Positions 53,141-63,100 of a stretch of 64,000 nt of DNA are shown here, in pieces. Numbering within the stretch: the stretch's first letter is position 1; each line of letters starts with the position of its first letter. The notes beneath the pieces were generated by a model. That model was not told the origin of the DNA. It did no database searches and saw only the letters and a list, made by a program, of their open reading frames with translations. Both the position numbers and the translations under genes were made by a program. The DNA comes from Amaranthus tricolor (Eukaryota > Streptophyta > Magnoliopsida > Caryophyllales > Amaranthaceae), in contig NC_080047.1 in assembly GCF_026212465.1 (NCBI RefSeq), forward strand, positions 39,802,422 through 39,866,421, given 5' to 3'.

Positions 53141-53732
53141 ATTTTTTAAGTATTTGTTGTAATGTTGGTGGTGATGGGGGTATTAAGAATTGCCTTTTTT
53201 TTTTCTTTTTTGTTTCATTTGCAAATTCGTTGAATATACATGAAAATGTACCTATTGCATTAATAATCATGAATAAGAAGACGAGAAAAGTTGAACATCA
53301 AAATGTAACAAGAAAAAATAAGCAAAAAAAGTATTTTGTGATTGTTATAACGTTGGTGATGATGGGTATCAATGGGGAGAACTCAGAAGAAGCATAATAT
53401 AATAGAAGAGAGAAGGATTTTATTTGATTAAAATATGATTGTTAGGATAGTCGCTTTGATCATGAAAGTTATCACTTATAAATTTATACTAAGTCATGTA
53501 TATTTGTTAAAATTAAAATAAGAAGATTCATTTGATCATGTATAATATTAAAGTGTTATATTACTATTTAAAATTTATCACTTACAACCATATAGTACCA
53601 CCACTTATAATCATAAAGTAACTAATTATCATTTTCAAATAGTCATTTTTTTACCTTAAAACGATTACATATAACCTTAAATTGATCACATACAATGTTA
53701 TAGTAAGCAATTATAATCTTAAAGTGATCATT
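53141..53732. other. Spacer with GTGATCAC-type repeats
   Basis: A short open frame at 53137-53397 has no recognisable features. From about 53440 the sequence is degenerate TAAAGTGATCACTTATAAT-like repeats, continuing on the far side of the hAT-like element. Confidence 0.4.
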
Positions 53733-54060
53733 AGAGGTGTTCAACGGAGTGGGTTGACCCAATGGGTTGAAGGTCAGGTCACATTTTAACAGGTCGAGTC
53801 ATTAACGGGCCTTGGTGTTAAGGGTCGGGTCGGGCCAGATAATTGTAGGAATTATTTGCGAAATTTATATGATATTGTTATTTGCATTGGTGGGTCGACC
53901 CAACTAGCCATAAAGTAGATTAAAAACTATTTTTAAAAAAGGGTTAAAATGGGACGGATTTAAGCGGGCTTTGACCTTGCCAACCCATTTAACATTTGAC
54001 ATGACCCGCCTAGACCGAACCCATTTAAATTTTGACCTGACTCACCTCTTGAACAACTCT
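53733..54060. mobile_element. hAT-like MITE, nested in a GTGATCAC array
   Basis: Left AGAGGTGTTCAACGGAGTGG and inverted right AGAGTTGTTCAAGAGGTGAG. The interior has GGGTCGGGTCGGG and inverted TTTGACCT/AGGTCA, a style common to plant hAT MITEs (CAGGGGTGTTCA start). The surrounding repeat obscures any target duplication. Confidence 0.6.
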
Positions 54061-55064
54061 ACTGATCACATATAACTTTCGACTAATCACTTACAATGTT
54101 AAAATGAGCAATTATAATCTTTAAGCATGTTTGATATAAACTTTTTAGATGTGGTATTTTCTCGGTCATGTATTGTTTGATATGAGTTTTGCTTAACTAA
54201 TACAATTATCTAAAGAAGTTACCCTTAAATTGTTACAAGTTATGCATTTCTTTCTCTCTCCTCTTAGCTAGATATGAGCCACCATAACCCAACGTACAAA
54301 GACTATCAACCAACACCACATGCCTCATCAACAACTTGAGCTATAAAATCTGAATTTGTTACTTAATATGCCAATCATGTATAAAAGTAACCTTTATTGT
54401 TTCTATTACTTCATCTTTTCTAACTCCATTCTCTTTTCATTTTAATTATTATACCAAACACCCTATTAAGTTTTAACATATCACTAAAAACCTTTAGTAA
54501 TCACTATCATCTTTAAATTTATTATTTAAAACTTTAAAGTAATCACGTATAGTATTAAAATAATCACTTTACTACTTACATGTGAACAATTTAAATGCTA
54601 TTGATATCTTAAAGTGATTACTAACATACTTATGTTGATGACTTATAATATTAAAGTGATCACATTTTGCTTATAAGTACGCATTTTAAAGTTGTTAGTG
54701 ATAACATTAAATTAATCACTTATAGTCATAAAATGATCATTAATATCTTAAGTTGATCACATAGAACCTTTAAAGTGATCACTTACGATCATTGAGTAAA
54801 CTTACTACTTATAAGTAAACCGTTTAAATTTGTTTTTGAATGTTGATGTTTTAAACGATGAAGCAGTTACACTAATGCAATTTTTTCAGACTAGTTTTTC
54901 CCATTTAAACACTATTATATTGCAAATGGGAAATCACTTGTTTTTTTAGTTTTAATTAAATGAGTTGTTTTTATGGATTCATATAAGACGAGCTAGAAAG
55001 AGAGCTTCAAAATTTTTCGTTTTTAAAATTTTTATCAAAATTATATTTCATTTTGTTTTTAGTC
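54061..55064. repeat. GTGATCAC-type degenerate array and AT-rich spacer
   Basis: 54061-54120 and 54480-54830 carry repeats of the theme AAAGTGATCACTTATAAT. The part between is AT-rich unique sequence. No gene is seen. Confidence 0.5.
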
Positions 55065-55450
55065 GGTCTCCTGAGAGAGACCAACTCATTAAAGCTTAAT
55101 GTTTACTTAGATCATCATTAATGCCACTTGTCGTATCCTTAATGCCTGATTACAATATTCTTAATGCCTACTTATAGTATTTCTTAATGCCTTCTTACAA
55201 TTTTTCTAAATGCCTACTTTTATCATCCTTAATACCTACTTAAATCATTCTTAATGTCTATTTACCGTATCTTAACGCCTACTTACGTTATCTTAAATGT
55301 TAACTTACAATATTCTTAATAACTACTTACATCATTATTAAATGTCTATTTATTATATCTTTAATGTCTACTTATAATATCTTTAATGTCTACTAGATAA
55401 GTGTGCAATACTTATATAGTATCTTAAATACCCATTTATATATTCATAAT
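55065..55450. repeat. Array of ~28-base units TTAATGTCTACTTATAATAT
   Basis: About twelve degenerate units (TTAATGCCTACTTATAGTAT, TTAATGCCTTCTTACAATTT and so on) follow a GAGAGAGACCAACTCATTAA edge. The array ends ~100 bases before the eL27 promoter. The same unit occurs inverted at 59865-60000, upstream of the J-domain gene. Confidence 0.7.
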
Positions 55451-55539
55451 AACTTATTCTATATTTTCCTTTAAAATTAAAAAGAAATAATCTGTTTTTC
55501 ACAAAGATTTTGTGTTTAGTTTTTATCAAAAAATTTCTA

Positions 55540-55680
55540 ACTAAAAAGGCCCATTACCCAAAACCCTAAATGCCCCCCACATATAAATTGTCGGTTCCCT
55601 TTGTGAACCCCTATCCTCCCAAGCGCAGCATACGATTCCATTAGTGAGAGAGAGGAGAGAAACCTTAAAAGTACTCAATA
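55540..55680 (+). promoter_or_regulatory. eL27 core promoter: site II, telobox and TATA
   Basis: GGCCCATT at 55548-55555 (site II, TGGGCC on the other strand) is followed directly by the telobox AAACCCTAA at 55561-55569 and a TATA box ATATAAA at 55581-55587. This is the classic arrangement for plant ribosomal-protein genes and drives growth-linked expression. The start probably lies near 55610, giving a short leader ending AATA|ATGG. Confidence 0.7.
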
Positions 55681-56088
55681 ATGGTGAAATTCTTGAAGCC
55701 TGGAAAAGCTGTGATTGTCCTTCAAGGTCGCTATGCCGGAAGGAAGGCCGTGATTGTACGCAACTTTGACGATGGAACTCGCGAGCGTCCATATGGTCAT
55801 TGTCTCGTAGCCGGAATCAATAAATACCCGAAGAAGGTCATCCGCAAGGATTCAGCGAAGAAACAAGCGAAGAAATCGCGCGTGAAATGCTTCATCAAGG
55901 TTGTGAATTACAATCACATCATGCCAACTCGTTACACTCTAGATGTTGATTTGAAGGACGTTGTTTCTGCTGATGTTCTTCAATCTAAGGACAAGAAGGT
56001 CACTGCTGCTAAAGAGACTAAGGTTAGATTTGAGGAGAGGTTTAAGACTGGAAAGAATCGTTGGTTTTTCTCGAAGTTAAGGTTTTAG
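55681..56088 (+). CDS. RPL27: 60S ribosomal protein L27 (eL27)
   Basis: Structural protein of the large cytosolic ribosomal subunit. A single exon codes 135 aa, the normal eukaryotic eL27 length, with the conserved start [20 protein letters not shown] (KOW-like segment), [24 protein letters not shown], a basic [12 protein letters not shown] stretch, [11 protein letters not shown], and the C-terminus [16 protein letters not shown]. It has no intron, as in many plant L27 genes. Codon use is richer in G and C than the surrounding spacer, which fits high expression. No damage is seen. Confidence 0.98.
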   Translation: MVKFLKPGKAVIVLQGRYAGRKAVIVRNFDDGTRERPYGHCLVAGINKYPKKVIRKDSAKKQAKKSRVKCFIKVVNYNHIMPTRYTLDVDLKDVVSADVLQSKDKKVTAAKETKVRFEERFKTGKNRWFFSKLRF

Positions 56089-57564
56089 ATTTAAATTGAT
56101 AGAGGAAGAAATTAAATATTGTGTTCCATGTTTTGTGTTATTGCTTTCTGTTGCATTTGTTATGGATTGTGGTTTCTAGATCCTCTGGTCTAATTTTGGT
56201 TATATTGAAGTGTTTTTGGTATGAAACTATGAGATCTTAGACATTTTTTTAGATTAAGTGGAAATGTTTGTTATATCATTGTTTTGTTGTTAATATTGAT
56301 ATTCAAATGTGTTTGATAGTTGTAGGTTTGGATTATAGTTTTCGCAATTGCAGTGAAATGAATCAATATCTAGGGTTTATGATGTGTAGCTTATTAGTAA
56401 TGGAAAGACATTTAGTAAATAGAAGTAAACTCTTAAGACCAAGTTTCTGTATTTGACGGTGTGTGAACTTTGGTTACACCTTGTACAGGATGTGACATTG
56501 TTGCTAGGATTCTAGGGTTTGTTATTTGTGTTCTAGGCTCTGTTTTGGGCAAAAGGAGGTAATTATTGAGTTTATTGAATTTGGGGTGAATCAATCTTGT
56601 GATTTGTTGAGGCTTGACAAATGAAATTGTTTACTGTTTAGAGGGAAAAGGGGTTTCAAGTTGACAATTGATTGCATAATTCTTCACAGTAATTTTGATT
56701 CTTGCATTGCTTGCTGTTGCAGCTTCCCTGCAGTTGTATACCCCAGATTTAATGTTGCTGGGTTTTTGTGTTTTACTGTTTTATATTAGTGTCCATTGAC
56801 TATTCTTGCACAAACAACTTTTGTGTAATCCTTTGCCCAGACATTTTAGGAACATGAAATTGCTAACCTGTAATATTTGGGTAATTTTAAGACTGAATTG
56901 GGGTATCATTCTGATTGATGATAGATATCTGCAAGTGGAGTATATGGGAATTTGAATATTGTTGGTGGTGCTCTAGGGTTCATATCTTGGATATCATGTT
57001 CCGATTTGTGTAGAGGAGGTAAATTTAGTGCTAGGTGAGAATGGATTGAATGAATTTGGTGAAGGTCTGAGATCTATGAGAAGGAAAAATCCACTCTAAA
57101 TTTGTAATCAATTGGATAAGCTTTGCATATGTATATACTTGATTCTTGCATTTGCCTGTTGTTGCAACTTTTTCTGAAGTAGGAATATATGCTAGAGCTA
57201 AAGTTGCTGCGGTTCGTGTTTTGCATAGATTGGGGAATCATTTTCGCATCTGTGCCTTGAAGTTTTAGGGAAAATGAACATGCTTACATCTAGAGATGGG
57301 TAGTCTTAATTGTCAATAGGATTGATCAAAGAAATTTACTAGTGGAGTATATATTGGATGTTTATTGTATTAAGTATGGAGAGAAGTACTGCTCAATTTA
57401 GCTCAGATATAGAATATAGACCTGCAGAAATGTTTGCCCCAAGCTAATAAGTGTATCTCAGTTGTAAATGGCGGATATGAGACATTGAACAAATTACTTG
57501 ATAATCTTATCAATAAGAGATCAAAACCAATTTAAACATAGATGAGGAAAGGCACTAACACTGG
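56089..57564. other. eL27 3' flank with an imperfect ~450-base tandem duplication
   Basis: The first ~200 bases are probably 3' UTR. The halves 56500-56960 and 56960-57400 share an ordered set of phrases (TCTAGGGTT, ATTTGTGTxxTxGAGG, GATTCTTGCAT then TGTTGCA, TGGAGTATAT) with offsets of about 440-470 bases. No open frame persists in either half. Confidence 0.45.
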
Positions 57565-57770
57565 ACACTTGAAAGTATTATCCACATTATTTGAAAGTAT
57601 TATACACATTATCGAGTCTCATCTCAGATGGAGTCAACATTTTTCATTTTCCATGTTAAGGAATGAGCAGTGAATTGCATGGAAGTGATATTTTTTGAGT
57701 AGAGAGTGATACTTGCTCTATCTATCTGAGACGAGATTCGATAATGTGGACAATACTTTCAAATAAGAGA
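57565..57770. mobile_element. Small inverted-repeat element (~205 bp)
   Basis: Left TTGAAAGTATTATACACATT then ATCGAGTCTCATCTCAGAT; right, inverted, TTGAAAGTATTGTCCACATT then ATCGAATCTCGTCTCAGAT. The left end also has an extra tandem copy of the first 25 bases. Non-coding. Confidence 0.6.
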
Positions 57771-58470
57771 GTAGATTATTGTTTTCATTCTGATATGTTG
57801 TGAATTGCCCCTTCATCATTTCATTCAACCTAGGCCCCCGCCTGCGCCAACCCTTGTTATACTTCGCTGAAAACAGGCTAAAAAATCTATAAAATAAGCT
57901 TTTTTTTTTTTTTTATAAAAAACTTCCACAAATTCTCATATGACAAGGTTTCATGGTAAGGCCATTTTAATTGGATTGGCCTAATGTACATTTATTTTTA
58001 AAGTGATGACTTTAGTTTTAAAGTGATCACTTTAAACCTTAAAGTGATTACTTATAATTTTAAAGTAATCACTTAAAGAAATGGGCTTACTTGTAATACA
58101 GACCGAAAAACTTCAAAAGTAAGCTCTATATTAAAATGTTTTCCAAATTAAACGTCTTTCACACGAACTGGAGGTAAGTTTAATAGCCTACTTGTGTTTA
58201 TTAAACCAAGTCAAAAGTTAACTAAATAATTATGCCTACTTGTGTTTATTAAACCAAGTCAAAAGTTAACTAAATAATTATGCGTTGTTAGTAATAATAT
58301 GCACTTTGACTCAGTTTGCTAATTGTCTGCCCTTACTAATTACAAAGGGTTATTTTTTACCTCCAAGCTTATTTTGAGTTTTTTTTTAAATAAAGCTTAT
58401 TTTGCTTAGTCTTAACACCCCTTAATTTTTATTTACTTGTATGCTCCGTATACATAGTATACTATTGTTA
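57771..58470. other. Spacer with a GTGATCAC patch and a 62-base tandem duplication
   Basis: 58000-58080 carries GTGATCAC-type repeats preceded by TCTCATATGACAAGG near 57936. TAAATAATTATGCCTACTTG region: the phrase CTACTTGTGTTTATTAAACC is present twice about 60 bases apart (58188 and 58246). No gene was recognised. Confidence 0.45.
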
Positions 58471-58713
58471 TACTCTCTTCGTTCTGAAATACTTGCATAC
58501 ATTATGGTTATATATATCATTCATCGTTTAAATTTGTTTGAATCTTGTTTGAATCGTCTAATACTCTCATAAATTAACTTTTAATAATTTTTTTTAACAA
58601 AAACTTTAATAATTTTTAGATGCTTATAGTTTATAGTTTAATATATAAATAATCAAAATAATATATTGAATTGCGTAAAAAATCAAATATAGCAAATATA
58701 ATAAAAATGTACA
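58471..58713. mobile_element. Stowaway-like MITE, decayed
   Basis: Begins TACTCTCTTCGTTCTGAAAT and shares CTTGTTTGAATCGTCTAAT and TTGAATTGCGTAAAAAATCA with 41997-42238. The right terminus has decayed. Confidence 0.55.
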
Positions 58714-59259
58714 TCATCTATTCACACGAAATTTGCTCTATTTTTCTTTTTAATTTTTTTTATTAATTTTGTCTTATTTTATTTTAATTCGTACATTTAA
58801 CTTTCTCTTAATCTTATTTATTCATTTCTCTCACTTTTTTATAAAGTATATTATCTCTGAGCGTATTTTTTCATTTCATCTGGAATTTGGAATATAGTTC
58901 AGCAACTAAAATGGGTAATAAGGTATTGAAATTTTTTGTTGTATAGTTATCGATTGTTGGGAGTAATAATAGTTTTGAAAATCATAAATTGTAAAATTGG
59001 AGCAAGAAAAAGAAGTCTTTCAACATTTATCAAGAGTAGAATTGTTGAAATGCCAGCTAACCCAAAATTCGAATCCTATTTGAAAATCATATTTTTACAT
59101 TTATAAACATTTTGCATTGCACGAGTTTCTACACTAATATAGATATTTACATAGACATTACAATTCTGGTAACAAATGGGCAACAAAGTGATAAACAGTT
59201 CTTGACTTCTTCTGGTGCCAAATCCCAAAATTCCAAATCAATTGTGGACTGCGAACAAA

Positions 59260-59800
59260 TAATTATTACAAATTTTGGAAAATTTGTAAAAAATTAGCCA
59301 TTTGAAAATAGTCAAAATTTAAATTTTAGGCAAAACTTTAATCCCAAAATAAACGTTATTATCTCCAAAACTAGATTTGGTATATACTCGCTGTTAATAA
59401 CAGCGAATTAAGGCAGCGGCTGAAATTAAATCAAGTGTTTGTGCATTGTTAGTAACAGCGAACAGAGACTTTGGTCCAAAAAAATCAACATCTTTGTTCG
59501 CTGTTACTAACAGCGTACAAAAGCAGAACTGGTCAAAACAAGTCAAACTTTTATTCGCTGTTAGTAACAAAGAACAGAGGTTTGACTTGTTTTGACCAGG
59601 TCTATTTTTGTTCGATGTTAGTAACAGCGAACAGAGGCTTGACTATTTTTTTAAACTTGCTTCCTAAGTTCGTTGTTACTAACAGCGAACACATACCGAA
59701 CCTAGCTTATGAGTCATAGATGCTTATTTTTGGAATTAAAGTTTGTCTAAAGCTTGGATTTTGACTATTTTTGTTCAAAAGGCTCATTTTTTTAATTTTC
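59260..59800. repeat. Palindrome-array element: six copies at ~56-bp period
   Basis: Copies of the near-perfect palindrome TCGCTGTTANTAACAGCGA start at about 59388, 59444, 59497, 59553, 59611 and 59669, with offsets of 56, 53, 56, 58 and 58. The spacers themselves form an inverted repeat around 59550 (CTGGTCAAAACAAGTCAAAC at 59529 and its inverse at 59580). The outer flanks are AT-rich. A decayed relative lies at 19620-20140. No coding capacity is apparent. Confidence 0.8.
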
Positions 59801-59814
59801 ACAAATTCTTGTGA

Positions 59815-60172
59815 GAGACTGTTTCTCTGAGAGACCATCTCTAATGGACCGGCTCATTATATATTTTGTAAAATATTGTAAGCAGACATTAAGAATAATG
59901 TAAGTAGACATCTAAGATATTATAAATAGGCATTAAGAATACGGAAAGTAAGCATTAAAAATAATATAAATAGACATTAAAAATACAATAATTAAATATC
60001 AATATTTAATGGGCTGGACTTAAGATATATTAATTATGTAATTTAGGGTTTTCTCAAACAAGTCATTTACTTCTTCGATGAAGATGTTTCATTTTTTGAT
60101 GTAACAAGATACCCAACACAATCTACTCGTACTTGTAGACTGTATTTGTTGGTTTACCATTTGGAACTTGAA
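59815..60172 (+). promoter_or_regulatory. Upstream region of the J-domain gene with an inverted TTAATGTCTACTTATAATAT array
   Basis: GAGAGACCATCTCTAATGG near 59833 leads into ~5 units of ATAATGTAAGTAGACATTAAGA-like sequence (59865-60000), the inverse of the array upstream of eL27. 60000-60172 then supplies the proximal promoter and leader. No clear TATA box was identified. Confidence 0.45.
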
Positions 60173-63100
60173 ATGCTTAATGGGAAACTGTTTGTTGTTC
60201 CCAATTCAACCACCGTATACGGCGGATTGCTTCTGTGGAGCCCACTTAAGCGATGGCGGAGGAGGACTGATATTTTCTGCGTTTCATCAATTACTAATAA
60301 GCACCAGCAAAATCATTACTCAGTTTTAGGAATTTCCCCTTCTGCTTCTTCTGATGATATCAAAAAGGCTTATCGTCTTCTTGCCCGTAAGGTATCCCTT
60401 TTCCTTCTTCTTCAACACCCACTTAATTTTCTTTTGTAACGTTTATTTTTGTTGATTTAATTGTATAATTAATTTCTATATTACTATTAAGAGGTTCCCT
60501 TTCAGCTTTGGAACATATGAATGTATTTGCATATAATTGATTAATAATGATGGACTTGTTATGGAACTTCAATGTTTTTTGTTGTGAGCGTTGACCTGGT
60601 GAAACCAAGGTTTGACTTAGTCTAGCTAAGTGTTAGGGTTCTTCTAATTGGAGTTATGGAGTATGGGAATTGGGAGGAAGAGATTAATTAATTCCCAATG
60701 GATTGTCTTTGCAACTTCTAAATAAGTGAAATATAATTCACTTGTTAGTTCGCAAGATGAATTCGCAATTTGCTCAAAATGATTCAAAAACACCCTAAAA
60801 TCGACGATAATTTGCCTTTTCGATTTGCGATTCGCGAAGCAATTAGCAATCATGTGACACTACTTTTGACAAGTTATTAGTGATTATGAGATGGAGGTAA
60901 TGCATGGCTATAGAATACTTCTAGTCTAGATACTATAATAATACCTTGATGTTTTACCCGAACGACAACAATGTTGCATTTTACCCGGTGTCTTAGGTAG
61001 TTTTTGTTTGTGCAGTCAAGGAGGTCCATGTATACAACCTTACCCTTTTAGGAACAACCCTTGATTTCAAATAAGCAATTAAAAGTAGATAAATGGTTTT
61101 TCTCATTTTGTTTTCTTTCATTCTTGTTAAGGAGGCCTCATGAACTCATTTTGCAAGAGACTCACATAACAAGAAATCTGTGAACCGAGATACTCCATCT
61201 CATCTTGTTTTCTTTCATTCTTGTTACATGAGCACGCAGTCGTCTATATTGGAGTTATCTTTGTTTAAGTGATTGGTTAGATTGATGTTATAAGTAATTT
61301 AATATTCATGTAAACAGAGAAGGACTACGTACAATCAGCGGTAATATGGTACATAGACCAGTGTTTTGGTAAATTAGTAATTATGCATATAGGGGAAATA
61401 TTCACTTTTACTTTCTCTACTTATGTTTTCTCCCCTAGATCAAAAATCCTTTCTTTAAACCCTAAACTCTTATGCTTTTCTTGCTCCAAAATCTAAATTC
61501 TATTCTTGTTCACAGCTGTGACTGTGTCATTAAATCCTTTAAACTACAATCCACTTTCATTCTCCTTCCCATTTCATTTCATTCCCCCCAAAAAATGGAA
61601 CTTGTTGAGCTTGGTTTGACATTGTTAATATTTAGATTAGTGAAACATAAATCGCTAGTTAGTTTGCCTTTTGGGTTCACGATTCGCTCAAAATGGTTCA
61701 AAAGTAGCCTAAAACCGACCATAATTCGCTTTTTTCGATTCGCGGTTTGCAAGGCAATTAGCAAATCATGTGACACTGGTTTAGATTAAGGCTTTGGCAA
61801 TTTTTGTTGTGTTTGGAGCTTGGACAGGATGAAAGATATTGAGGAGCCAAGAGAACAACGTGGACTTAAATGACTTTTAACACTTGGTAAAAAGACAACC
61901 CATCTACCAACTCATTACTCTTTATTACTATGATTTTTTTCCCATATATAAGTGATGTCAAAGACACCCCTTTGTATCCGCCCCTGTACTATATAGTTGT
62001 CAAAACCAATTAGGGTTGGTTGAATGGTTTTTGTTGCCCAAAAACTGCAAAAGAGATTTGTGACTTTTGGCTGACAAAGTTGATCAATCTCTCTTAACAA
62101 AATCTAATATTCTATTTGACTTCAGTCATCTTTATCCTAACAAAAACTTTTTAAGTGATGAATGTCTTTGAACTTTATTTTTATTTCCTAAACACAATTT
62201 ATATATAGATTGCATGCTGTTTTTAGCTTAGAGCTAGTCAATACCGGCAGGCAGCAGCTAAGACACAACATAATTAAAATAAGAGGGCTAAGCGTTGTGT
62301 TTTATTCAAAAGTATGGTGGACAGTAAGGGATTGTGATTACTTTGATAATTCATTCTGATTATCTATGATAAAATTTTACAAATGCACATCAGAACTTAA
62401 TGGGTTTCCTTTAAAGTCTTTGGTGCGAATTTGTAATGTGTACTGGTTGAATTAGTGAATGATCCAATTGTGAATTGTCAAAAGCCAGAACTGAAAAATT
62501 AATTAAGAGTTGAATAAGCAATTGATTCCTTCAAACACCGGAAAAAAATAGTTGTTAGAAATGTGAAGGTGAAGTCAACAAAATCCACTTCTCATCCTCA
62601 ATCCCTTTTGATGTTCAACATTACATTCAATTTCAAGATTACGTGAAGTCAACATTACATTCCAAATATCCCTTTTTTTGGATCGGAACCGGATTATGAT
62701 TTTCACTATTCGATTATGAACAACCCTAGCTAACACCCCTTACTTTTTTCTCATACTTTCTCCTCCCCATTTACAAGGTATGCATGCTTGCCGTTAGTGT
62801 TTGTTATGAGATTGGGTTAACCCAATCCCTTTCATAAGGGTAATATTACCTTCAAATTGTTACTACTCATTTCTTACTGGATACCAATTTGTTTTCTTTG
62901 TTCCTCTCTCTTTCTTCTCATTCCCTTGCATCTCCTCATACCAAAATTCATAATAATAACACTTACATTACCCTTATCTCTCGTTATGCATTCACGTCGC
63001 ATTACATTTCCATTTGTCATGCCAAACACCTTAAGTCTTACAAAAAATGTCTTAGATGGGTCAGTAAAGACTTCAGACTTGGGACTTGAGACACATATAA

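Noticed and set aside
55541..55792. Minus-strand open frame across the eL27 start
   Set aside because: It is antisense to the conserved eL27 reading frame and its promoter, with no independent support.
59388..59689. Regular palindromic repeats that superficially resemble a CRISPR array
   Set aside because: The host is a plant nuclear genome, the spacers are related to each other by inversion, and no cas gene is present. A transposon-type repeat is far more likely.
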